Assembly: GCA_023375785.1 (NCBI GenBank)
Contig: SZWC01000094.1
Coordinates: 165,523-195,114 of the forward strand
Source of the DNA: Penium margaritaceum
Taxonomy: Eukaryota; Streptophyta; Zygnematophyceae; Desmidiales; Peniaceae
Length of the DNA: 29,592 bases
Direction of reading: 5' to 3'
Position 1 is the stretch's first letter, and every line of letters starts with the position of its first letter. The translations under genes were made by a program, and so were the position numbers. Positions 1-7,905 of the stretch are shown here, in pieces. Below the pieces are notes generated by a model, which saw nothing but the letters and a program-made list of their open reading frames with translations, made no database searches and was not told the origin of the DNA.

Positions 1-869
1 AACGCGAACTTGAGCTCTGATGTCGTCAGAGCATCGGCGATAGCCTCCAGGGCCTCGCGTTGTCTGTGCACCCTTACCCACTGCAAGAGGGTACGGTTCG
101 CGTACACGCCTCCAAGGAGTCCCACCTTTCGGAGGAGACTATCGTTGGCAACGACGCCCGAGTGGGCGCTGCCCTGCCCCATCGCGGCCACATCGTAGGA
201 AGGGGGTTCCGCCCCCATTCATCCGAGTGGTGCCGTATCTCCACTGTTGGTGGTGATCTTCAGTCGGCCTGCCGCCTCAGCAGGGAACTCCGCAAGCCTA
301 TGACGGCCATCGCGAATTGGTTTTGCGGCGTCGTCGTCCGGTTCGTTCTCGCGGGAACTTCCCGTGTGACTGCTTTCAGCGCCCTTGCTGCTCTCGGCAG
401 TCTCACTGCCGTCGGCGGCTTCAGGCGATGCGGCGGGCGCCTTTTCGTTCTCGAGCAATCGGCTCTAGTTTGCCGCACGACGATGGCGATGGTCGCGATC
501 CTCGTCGCCTTCGCCATCGTCGGTGTCGTGCTCTTCGTGGGGGTCCTCCTCCGGAAGGTCCTCCTCCATCGCGTCGTCCGTCGCATGGGGGTCGCCCATG
601 TGCGCGTCGACGTGCTCGTCGAGAACCTTTGCGGCCTCCGCACGCTTCTCGGTATCGTCGAGGTTGGTGTCGGTTGCCTTAGGCGACACGGTTGCCTTAG
701 GCGGTACGGTTGCCTTAGGCGGCACGGTTGCCTTAGGCGGTACGGTTGCCTTTGGGTTGGCAACCGTGCTCGCGGCGGTGGCTCCCAAAACTTGGAGTCC
801 GCCGAGGGCGTGTGGTGAGAACGTCACCACCTTGCCCTTGTTGGTCCTAGACGGTCCGGCACTTGCCAT
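1..869 (-). pseudogene. Unidentified acidic, repeat-containing protein (N-terminal part, frame broken, runs off left edge)
   Basis: The frame opens at an ATG read from 869 on the minus strand and stays in one phase to the window edge, interrupted by TAG at 467-465 and TGA at 221-219. The first 135 codons give a basic start, then five PKATVP-type repeats (residues about 38-66), then a strongly Asp/Glu/His-rich stretch (residues about 90-130). After the TAG the same frame continues as a Ser/Glu/Ala-rich, probably disordered segment. After the TGA it continues for about 72 codons with a more ordered look (VYANRTLLQWVRVHRQREAL). GC and CpG content are high, unlike most of the window. No family is recognised. 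It could be the Gag-like protein of a mobile element or a decayed host gene. The ATG at 869 is chosen because it is the first in this frame. The open frame on the opposite strand (60-818) is a shadow created by the repeats. Confidence 0.45.
672..757. repeat. 18-bp minisatellite, about 4.7 copies, coding for a six-residue repeat
   Basis: Four complete 18-bp units start at 672, 690, 708 and 726 (GGTTGCCTTAGGCGGTAC and close variants), and a partial unit starts at 744. The unit is a multiple of three. On the minus strand it encodes a Pro-Lys-Ala-Thr-Val-Pro repeat inside the unidentified protein. Units alternate between GGTAC and GGCAC endings, which suggests duplication of a two-unit block. Confidence 0.9.
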
Positions 870-1866
870 CTCGTCGCTCGTGCAACTAGCAAGTGAAGAC
901 CGTTGTGAGGATCACCCCACAACTTTGAGGAGGAATCGCCTCCTAAAGTCACGCTCTCACGATCGGTGAGGCAAATACAAATTTAATCTCTACTTTCCTA
1001 GGCTGCCACGTCGGCACAAGGTCGTGGATTTTGGAACTAGACTTCCTAACCCGTGACTCACGGCGATTGGCAAGCACTAGTACCTAGGAAAACAGAAAAT
1101 TATTATACAAGGAATTGACAAGAAGTGTGAGTACCGCTCACAAAGCCAGGACAAAAACTAGAAGAGGAATTACACGATTCGTAGCAATTCCTCCGATCCT
1201 TCTATCTTCTTGTCTTCTTCCTGTCTTCTTGTCTTCCTTGGCCTCCTCTTGAGTCTTCTTTGCGCGTCTTGCGCCCCTTGGCGACGTCCTCCTTGTGCCG
1301 GCGGCGTTGGGGGAGCCGCCAAAGTCCCCAAGTTGTCACCCTCCTTCTTTTTAGGGTGCTCTCAGGTCGTGAGAGTCCCTAAGCTTGGGGAGGGGCGCTG
1401 TCCCAATTTTTGGATGAAGGGATTTTGAAGGAGGCTTGAAGATGGAGAGGATTTTGTGGTTTTTGAGGGTGGGAACTTCCCACCCCGCCCCAAAAAAATC
1501 TTCCTCGCCCTCTGGAAGTGAGGAGAGGCTGGAAGAAAGACTCTCCACCAAGTAGAGCTTTTTTCAAGCTCTCTAACGCACTTTACGGTGCTTCAATCCG
1601 TCAAGTGTTGATGCGGTAGTCCCTTCTGGCGTTTCTGCTGCTGCTTGCAGCTGCCGGCGGCGTTTTATGTAGGTCGTAGCCGCCGTTTCCGTCGAACCCT
1701 TGGTCGCGAGGGTCGTCTCACTCTGAGAACCACTGTAACGGGCTGAGTCTCCAGCTCCTGCTCTGAAGTCGTCGTCGGAGTTCGCAGAATGGCATTCTCA
1801 GTCCGCGTCAGGGGTTTACCCCCTTCGCAAGACTGAGGGGCAATCGTCATCAACGACCCAGAGCAG
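870..1866. other. Non-coding interval upstream of the minus-strand frame, with scattered hairpins
   Basis: No protein or RNA gene is recognised here. The interval lies 5' of the minus-strand frame starting at 869, so it may contain that gene's promoter, but no core-promoter element is convincing. Small perfect inverted repeats are present: GAGGAATT at 1164-1171 with its complement at 1186-1193; GGGTGGGAA at 1467-1475 with its complement at 1477-1485 (one-base loop); AGAGCTT at 1554-1560 with its complement at 1566-1572. Their density rises towards the hairpin tract at 1867-2404. Confidence 0.5.
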
Positions 1867-2404
1867 GGAGACTCGATTATTTCGAGTCTCCGGAGGCCCA
1901 TTTCCGTTTTTAACCAAACCCCTGGTTTTGGGACCCAAACCGGGGGTTTTTACCTCGAACTCGTGTGTTTGAACGAGTTATTTCGTTTATTTTATGTCGA
2001 AGTTCGTCGCAAACGAACTTCGACTTACGTTTTTGTCGTCCTGGCGCGAAATCGTCGCGTGCGAGGCACGCTGGTGATTTTGCGCCAGCAATTTTGACCT
2101 CACTCTCGCTCCCCCTATCCCTCGTCCTCTCTTGCTCGTTTGCAAGGAGGACGAGGGGGGACGAGGGCACGAGGCCACGAGGCCTCGCCCTCGAGGCCCT
2201 CGTGGCCTCTCAGCCACCGATCCGGCTGAGGCCACGATCGGCGGCTGGCGGCTGGCCGGCCGGTGGCCGGCCGTCCAGCCGGCCGGCAGCGAGCTGGCCG
2301 ACGGCCAGCGAATTGCTGGCCGCCGGCCAGCCCTCGCTGACGCGAGGGGTGGTGCGCAACCACCCCTCGCATCAGCGAGGAGGGAGGGCCAAACCGGCCC
2401 TCCC
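1867..2404. repeat. Tract of consecutive hairpin-forming inverted repeats
   Basis: About twelve separate inverted repeats follow one another with almost no other sequence between them. Arms were checked base by base: 1867-1876/1882-1891 (10 bp perfect); 1916-1932/1934-1949 (one mismatch, one indel); 1958-1964/1973-1979 (7 bp); 1996-2007/2013-2024 (12 bp perfect); 2041-2062/2066-2088 (about 19 of 23); 2119-2135/2142-2157 (one bulge); 2171-2187/2192-2209 (17 pairs, one bulge); about 2251-2263/2267-2279; 2293-2300/2302-2309 (8 bp perfect); 2315-2322/2324-2331 (8 bp perfect); 2332-2353/2359-2380 (21 of 22); 2382-2390/2396-2404 (9 bp perfect). Loops are mostly 1-6 bases. Most stems do not resemble one another (three in the GGCC-rich stretch 2251-2331 share GCTGGCC), so this is not a tandem repeat of one hairpin. 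No coding function is supported. Confidence 0.85.
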
Positions 2405-2804
2405 GCTACAGACAAGTTTGAAAATTATCTTTCAATTTTGTTTTTTCTCAACATGAACAGAAAATCAAGTTTCTCCATAAAGGCAAAAAATACTGGAATG
2501 TAAAATTTACTTCTCACAATTGAAAAATATTTAATTTCCTCATTAGTAGTGTGCCACAAAGCTTGTTTGTGATCGTGTCATAATACCATTATTCACTGAG
2601 AATTGATAACCGTGAAACTCATATTTTTGTGCAAAATGATAAAAAATTCCGTCCTTGAGAAAGGTTTTCATATTATTTCTCCCCTTGAATGTTTCATGAA
2701 TATGGAGAGAAAGATTAATGCTTTTCATGCTTGAAAAAATATTGGAATTGTTTTTTTACTTTTCACAATGTAAGAAGATATCATTTTGTAGGAGGAATTT
2801 TTTT
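2405..2804. other. AT-rich interval with a spaced 38-bp direct repeat
   Basis: No gene is recognised. Base composition switches abruptly from the GC-rich hairpin tract to AT-rich DNA near 2405. A degenerate direct repeat is present: 2485-2522 and 2734-2770 share the pattern AAAAAATAyTGGAAT, then a T-rich stretch, then TTTACTTyTCACAAT. The right copy lies next to the truncated end of the minus-strand gypsy remnant, so part of the interval may belong to that element's lost 3' end. Confidence 0.4.
2485..2770. repeat. Pair of degenerate 37-38 bp direct repeats about 210 bp apart
   Basis: Copies lie at 2485-2522 and 2734-2770. They match at most positions, with differences concentrated in the central A/T run. 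They could be an old tandem duplication or relics of a short mobile element. Confidence 0.5.
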
Positions 2805-3560
2805 CGCGGACTTTTTCGCTAGCGGTAAAGATGTTGTCGCTGCGATGTTAGTTAGCTAATCGCTTCCTTGTTGCATGTGTCTTCGCAAGAGTTTGTCGTG
2901 TTTCCTCCCAAACGGTGGTGAAGTCTCGTTGTTGAAAGTCAACTGCTAGAATATTACTACAACTCTGTAGTCCGGATGGTGTGGCGGGAAGTTTCCCGTA
3001 CACCACTTCAAATGGAGTTTTGCCTGTTGTTGTGGAAATTGCCGAATTATATGCGATTTCAGCGGTCGGGATTTTCTATGCCAAATCAGTCCCATGAGGT
3101 TTGCATACTATTCGGGGTAGTTGTTCGAGTGTCTTATTTGTACGCTTGGTTTGACCGTTGGTTTGAGGATGAAACGTCGTTGAAAGTTGAATCATGCTTT
3201 TGTAGCAAGTCATCACTTCGCGCCAAAGAGCCTCCATCGCGATGTTGAGTTGCTGGAGTAGGTGGATGTTGATACCTTTGAGTGCACAGATCCTACTTGC
3301 TAGTTCTTTGTTGATCCACACATATCGTCTTGTGCCACCTGTTGTCCCTGCTATCATCAAGGCTCTCGGTAGGAGCGGCTGGTTTATCGCTGTCGGATCT
3401 GTGACCGGGTTGGTCGTCGAAGCCATAGGATTTGTTCCAGCTGCCACAAAGCCCGCCACGCTAGCCTTCGCTGTCGCTTCAAGGTTCGCGTGAATGGGCA
3501 CATTCTGCTCCTCCATCGCCAAAGTCGTCGCTAAAGACCCACTGTTGGTCATCGGTTGTG
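2805..3560 (-). pseudogene. Ty3/gypsy remnant: Gag start beside the end of integrase
   Basis: Reading leftward from about 3552 the frame gives a Gag-like N-terminus beginning MTNSGSLATTLAMEEQN. By about 3240 it has become the C-terminal half of a Ty3/gypsy integrase: EALWRE, then STTFHPQTNGQTKRTNKTLEQ at about 3181-3120, then, after a stop near 3075, AEIAYNSAISTTTGKTPFEV at about 3065-3000. Homology fades near 2805. Gag C-terminus, protease, RT, RNase H and the front of integrase are missing, which indicates a large internal deletion. The usual QTDGQTER motif reads QTNGQTKR, so the catalytic Glu position is Lys. The lineage differs from the full-length gypsy element, because Gag start and LTR sequence are unlike. 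No intact product is expected. Confidence 0.75.
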
Positions 3561-3684
3561 CTTGCTCGCATCATGTCGTAGTAGCGAAGTCTGTAAGTTC
3601 TTGACGGGCAAGATGTGCTGAAGACTTGTGCGAGGTAGTCCTCCTGATGGGTGGAGTAGTCAGATGCCTCTCCAGGACCGCTAC

Positions 3685-3696
3685 GCTCTGATACCA
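3685..3696 (-). other. Primer-binding site (initiator tRNA-Met) of the minus-strand gypsy remnant
   Basis: On the minus strand this reads TGGTATCAGAGC, the standard plant LTR-retrotransposon site complementary to the 3' end of initiator tRNA-Met. Two bases separate it from the presumed LTR edge, which begins TGGTATGTCG on the plus strand at 3699. It lies about 130 bp upstream of the Gag start on the same strand. Confidence 0.88.
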
Positions 3697-3698
3697 AA

Positions 3699-3833
3699 TG
3701 GTATGTCGAACGGAGTGTAGATGGTGAACATGTACAAGTTGTGACGCAAAACACGATTTAGAATTTGGGACACTTGAGAAATTCATAATTAGCGGTAATT
3801 TTACTTCGATGACAAATGTTAAAATGGTCGAAC

Positions 3834-3873
<40 letters not shown>

Positions 3874-5017
3874 GTGACGAGTTACGAATGAAGCATAGTC
3901 GGGGTCGTTGGGTCGAATGTCGAGTCAAGCATGAAGAGTCGCGTCGTGAGTGGTCGATTCGAGAAGATCCACAAAGAAGTCTGGGTTCTTCAAGAATCGA
4001 CAGTGAAAATGCACAATGCATCTTCATAAATCCAGATTTGTCGAGATGCATCGAGAAGTTGACCGAAAGGTCGTGACACCTCTGTTTGTAGGTTCACGAG
4101 AGTGGTCGAAGCTGTCAGAAGGTTCGGGAATATCCATTCAGGGCGGGGCACTTGGCAAGTTTGCCCTCGGCCGTCGGAGTGAATATAGCGGTCCTCGCGA
4201 CGTGAAGGGCTGTTTGTGTAACAAAAGAAATGCCCACTCGAGAAGATTAGTGACCCGTGTATGTCTGGTAGTTTATCTGAGCTGCGCTGTTTTCGCCTCG
4301 CCTGGATGCAAAGTGACGAATCCAAATCACGACAAAGGTAGTGGCTGTTTTGCAGACTGGACCATGGAAGTTGTCTACTTTCAATTTTGAAGGCTGGTTT
4401 ACGCCTCATACCGAGCCAAGTACCTATAAGGATCCGCTACTGTCTATATCCATTCTCTCATGTACTAATCTAGCGGCTAGATTACCGGCGTTGCTATTCG
4501 ATGGCGTCCTCGATATTAGTATGGCAGGCTTGCCAAATTTTTTTGTCTACTTAGCTTCATTTCACATGCATCAATGAACAGTTCCCATAAATACCTTAAT
4601 CGCGGGAAACACACGATGCACCAAAATATGCCACCGATCTCATTGGCCCGCGATGTGTGTGAATTTTTCCTGATTCGTCATTCTATTGTGCTCTAGTACT
4701 TTTGGACACATCTCACTGGTGGTGAGATGTGTGAGAAGCTGACAAAGAAATCTATTACTCCATGTGTCGTTTTTGCTCCCTCTTGCCCCATGAGTGAAAT
4801 TGACGGGTGTCAACGTGAGCATTTTCCACTGCACACGAGCGTCGATAGCCAGGCGCTCCTAAGACAGGCCCATTTGATCATCGAAGAAATGCTACAACAT
4901 CATCCAAGAACGACTGTCGACGGAAGACCGTATGCGTCAAGAGGGGGTCAAAATAGGCAGCTCTCGTAAATTTATCTATTTAACTTAAAAAATGACATAT
5001 CCACGGGCAGTTCGACC
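3699..5017. other. Probable LTR of the minus-strand gypsy remnant and flanking non-coding DNA
   Basis: Its start at 3699 follows from the adjacent primer-binding site. LTRs begin TG and end CA, and this one begins TG on the plus strand. The far edge could not be fixed because no second LTR copy was found near the deleted 3' end. No gene is recognised in the interval. It contains a (TA)n run (3833-3869) and two clear hairpins: TAATCTAG at 4466-4473 with its complement at 4477-4484, and ACACATCTCAC at 4706-4716 with its complement at 4722-4732. The DNA nearest 5017 belongs to the pre-insertion target of the gypsy element. Confidence 0.45.
3833..3869. repeat. (TA)n microsatellite
   Basis: An almost pure alternating T/A run with one C interruption, in the presumed LTR of the minus-strand gypsy remnant. 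Confidence 0.95.
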
Positions 5018-5022
5018 TAAGG
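5018..5022. repeat. Target-site duplication, left copy (gypsy element)
   Basis: TAAGG immediately precedes the TGTTATGGG start of the 5' LTR and recurs immediately after the 3' LTR at 12085-12089. A perfect 5-bp duplication is the expected integrase footprint. Confidence 0.93.
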
Positions 5023-6240
5023 TGTTATGGGAGCCGCCGGTCGAGGCAGTGAATACGTCATCATGTTGAAGTCATATACATGTTTTGATGCTCCCATTGT
5101 ATTCTACGTGAAAAACCGTACGAAATCAACCCAAGAACCAGGTCATTCGGTGCAGGGACGAGAAAGATACGCCCGTGCAAAGGTAGGAGGTGCGCCTCCA
5201 GAAAACAGGAGACGTACCGGTTTGACCCCAAGCACGGCGGAGCGACTTTCTCGCCCACTGCAGCCAAAGCGCCCCTGGATGGATGCTTAGCCAATGAGGC
5301 AAGGTTCATTGGGGTCCATGGGCGCTTCGGAATGGCGACTAGAGCTGCATTCGCAAGCAAGGGCGCTTCGGGCGGCCGTGACCCCCGCTGGCGGTGCTGC
5401 CAGCGGCCGTCATGCGTGGAGCACTCAAACGGCCATAACTTAGCCGTTTCTTCACGGATTGAGGCGTTCTTTAGTGCGTTGGAAAGCTCGTTGTGCACAA
5501 TATGTGATGCATGTGTTATTTGCATGAATGCGCTTTGGTAGAGAGCTTTGGAGTGCCGAGGAGCTTTTGGCTGGCTCATAGGAGCTGGTACATAAGGAAG
5601 CCTAGGGGTTGTTCTAGGCATGCCAATCTTACCCAGAGACTCTGTACATTGCATTGTACTGATCTATCAAGTCTAAGGATTCATTCCTTGCCCAACTCTC
5701 CTTGTTCTCCAAGCATCACCTTGCACATGTCCATTCGATCCTACAAGTCTTCCGTAGCGCACCTTGGTGCAAACGCCGTCGGCAGAGTCACACGGCGGGA
5801 ACCTCGGTCACTAGCAGCGGTCTTGCTGCTAGGAGAGGGTCGTGCGNGCTGAGTAGCTTTCGGCTGGCTCATAGGGGCTGGTACATAAGGAAGCCTAGGG
5901 GTTGTTCTAGGCATGCCAATCTTACCCAGAGACTCTGTACATTGCATTGTACTGATCTATCAAGTCTAAGGATTCATTCCTTGCCCAACTCTCCTTGTTC
6001 TCCAAGCATCACCTTGCACATGTCCATTCGATCCTACAAGTCTTCCGTAGCGCACCTTGGTGCAAACGCCGTCGGCAGAGTCACACGGCGGGAACCTCGG
6101 TCACTAGCAGCGGTCTTGTTGCTAGGAGAGGGTCGTGCGACATCTCAAGGGTTGGCCCACACACCAAGGGGTCTAGGGTTAGGAGGTTTATCCCAAGGGC
6201 TCGGTGTGTGACCGTCACGCTGGGCGCCCCTCGGTTCACA
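5023..6240 (+). repeat. 5' LTR of the gypsy chromovirus
   Basis: Begins TGTTATGGGAG and ends GGTTCACA, giving short TGT/ACA inverted ends. It spans 1218 bp here, but 293 bp of that is the duplicated block around the N at 5847. Without it the length is 925 bp, equal to the 3' LTR. It would carry the promoter and polyadenylation signals. No TATA box was assigned with confidence. Open frames inside it (for example 5511-5852 and 5702-6211) are chance frames. Confidence 0.95.
5555..6139. repeat. Near-identical 292-bp direct duplication around a single N (probable assembly fault)
   Basis: 5555-5846 and 5848-6139 are aligned copies of exactly equal length separated by one N at 5847. The 3' LTR has only one copy. 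The arrangement fits two contigs with overlapping ends joined through a placeholder base. Confidence 0.9.
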
Positions 6241-6242
6241 TT

Positions 6243-6254
6243 TGGTATTAGAGC
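6243..6254 (+). other. Primer-binding site (initiator tRNA-Met) of the gypsy chromovirus
   Basis: TGGTATTAGAGC lies two bases after the end of the 5' LTR. It differs at one position from the standard TGGTATCAGAGC, again a C-to-T change. It is the site for priming minus-strand DNA synthesis. Confidence 0.9.
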
Positions 6255-6349
6255 ACGTGGACGTTCGCTCGGCTTTGCGCGGTCCCAAGGGAGGCAGCAG
6301 ATCTGCCACAACTGCGTTTGGCCAAAAAAAATTCGTCACAACCGGAAGC

Positions 6350-7285
6350 ATGGAAGCCGCAGCATACAACCAGGCCCACCTCATGGAGGATATTTGGCGT
6401 GCTCTTGACGAGTTGCTTCAAGAAAACCAGCAGCTACGTGCGGAGGTTGAGGCGAGGTACGTCGGCCAAGGGAGTAGTGCATTGGCGGGTGTTGCATTGG
6501 CATCCGCACCTGCCTTTCGGCGGCCCAAGCCGAAGGAGCCGGAGTTCTACACCAGCAAGGGCAGTGCGAGGGAGTGGCTCTTCATGGTGAACTCGTACTT
6601 CACGACATTGGGCGTTCCCGTGGGAGAAGATGCCACGAGACTGGAGTATGCACCTACGCTACTCCGGGGAATGGCGCTGCAGTGGTGGTCGGCATTGTGC
6701 CGGCGGAACGCCGCTGGGTTGCCGGATGGACTGGGAGCCGGGGCGCGGCTTCAGCCACTATTGAGTCTACCGCTTGGGCGTGAAGTGCAGCTCGGTGCGC
6801 GGGCGTTGACGGAGAAGCCAGAGACGTGGGAGCGATTCGAGATGATGCTCCAGGCGCGTTTTGACCTCCTCAACGGCAGCCGAGTCGCACGTGACAAGAT
6901 CAAGCAAGTCAAGCAAGGCGGATCGGTCCAGGACTACACTACATGCTTCATGGCTTTGGCGGCGCAGATCGATGACCTCTCGGACGCGGAGGCGTATGAC
7001 CGCTACCATGACGGCCTGAAACCGCACGCCCAACGTGAACTTGCGGTGCTCGGGTTGGGGACCTTTGCAAAGTTGGTCTCGGCGGCGGAACGCATCGACG
7101 CGGTAAGCTACAATGCACGCCGGACCAGCTATGCAAAACAACCACGGGTGGAGTAGCCGGGGCAGGTTCTGCCCATGGAGGTGGATGAAATCCAAGCCAG
7201 CCAACGGGGCGCGGGCGGATAGCAAGGACCGAGAGGTAGGTGCTAAGCTTGTAGTGAGGAGGGTCATCGCAAGCAGGATTGTCCC
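6350..7285 (+). pseudogene. gag: gag of the gypsy chromovirus (capsid plus nucleocapsid, interrupted)
   Basis: Gag forms the virus-like particle that packages element RNA. The chosen start is the ATG at 6350, after the PBS; the frame also extends upstream to 6242 without support. Residues 1-40 contain a predicted helical stretch (DELLQENQQLRAEVEARY). The retrotransposon gag domain follows, with EPEFYTSKGSAREWLFMVNS, MALQWWSAL and ETWERFEMMLQARF as family-typical blocks. The first stop is TAG at 7154-7156. The same frame continues through TAG (7220) and TAA (7244) to a recognisable CX2CX4HX4C zinc knuckle at 7241-7282, in which one residue between the first two Cys is the TAA. Gag therefore once ended with a nucleocapsid domain and is now non-functional. 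Confidence 0.88.
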
Positions 7286-7905
7286 AAGCGCAAGGCACAG
7301 CAGGGAAACGGGCAGTAGCAATGAGGAGGGGACGACCTACTGCTGCAAGTCTTTCATCCGCAAGGGACAGAACCAACCCTGAAAGGTTTTCTCCAATTAA
7401 GGAGCTGCCTCAAGTGCTGTTGCGGAATGAAGGTGCGACCCGACAGTTCCCAGGGATCATCTTGGAGCTGGTTCTTGAGATTCCGGGGGGGAGTTTCAAG
7501 GGTCGGAGGAAGCTACGTGGGCTGCTAGATGGCGGCGTGAGTCATAGCTTCTTCAACGACAGGTTTGCGACAGGGTTGGAGCTTGCACGGCAGCCGGGGA
7601 CGTCGGCCAAGGCGCGGCAGGTATCCGGAGTGGTGGAGTGCGGCAGGCCTCTCGTCAAGCACAAAGTCTGTATGGGTGAGTTGGTGTGTGACATGGAGTT
7701 CCACACTTTCCCTATGGATGATTACGACTGTTTGATTGGCCGGGATTGGTTGGACACCTGGAATCCGGAGGTGGATTGGAGGTGCTACAGGGTGGTCGTG
7801 AAGGCGGGCGGGAAAAAGATCACTTTGCCTTTGTGGTGGGGTGAGGGGAAGGAGTCGGAAGTGGCAGAAGTGGGGAAGCAACTGTGCGTCATCAACTTGC
7901 AGTAG
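7279..7905 (+). pseudogene. pol: Aspartic protease region of gypsy pol (active site altered)
   Basis: This region would encode the retropepsin that cuts the Gag-Pol polyprotein. The catalytic block is LLDGGVSHSFF at codons 82-92 of this frame (Asp codon at 7528-7530). The family motif is D-S/T-G, so the middle residue is now Gly, which is expected to weaken or abolish activity. A second family block, DYDCLIGRDWLDTWNPEVDW, lies near 7720-7780 and supports the assignment. It ends at TAG 7903-7905, and the frame continues without shift into the RT. It is in a different phase from gag, so the original element used frameshifting or another bypass at the gag/pol border, or lost or gained bases there. 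Upstream of about 7380 the frame has no recognisable domain and its true start is unclear. Confidence 0.85.

Noticed and set aside
60..818. Long plus-strand open frame (252 codons) opposite the minus-strand protein
   Set aside because: It owes its length to high GC content and the 18-bp repeat. The minus-strand frame has a more protein-like composition and a sensible start, and the plus frame has no recognised motif.
1867..2404. CRISPR-like array
   Set aside because: The hairpins have no common repeat sequence and no regular spacers.
5511..6211. Open frames of 113-169 codons in the gypsy 5' LTR
   Set aside because: They are chance frames in LTR sequence, repeated because of the duplicated block, and recur in the 3' LTR at 11648-12055.
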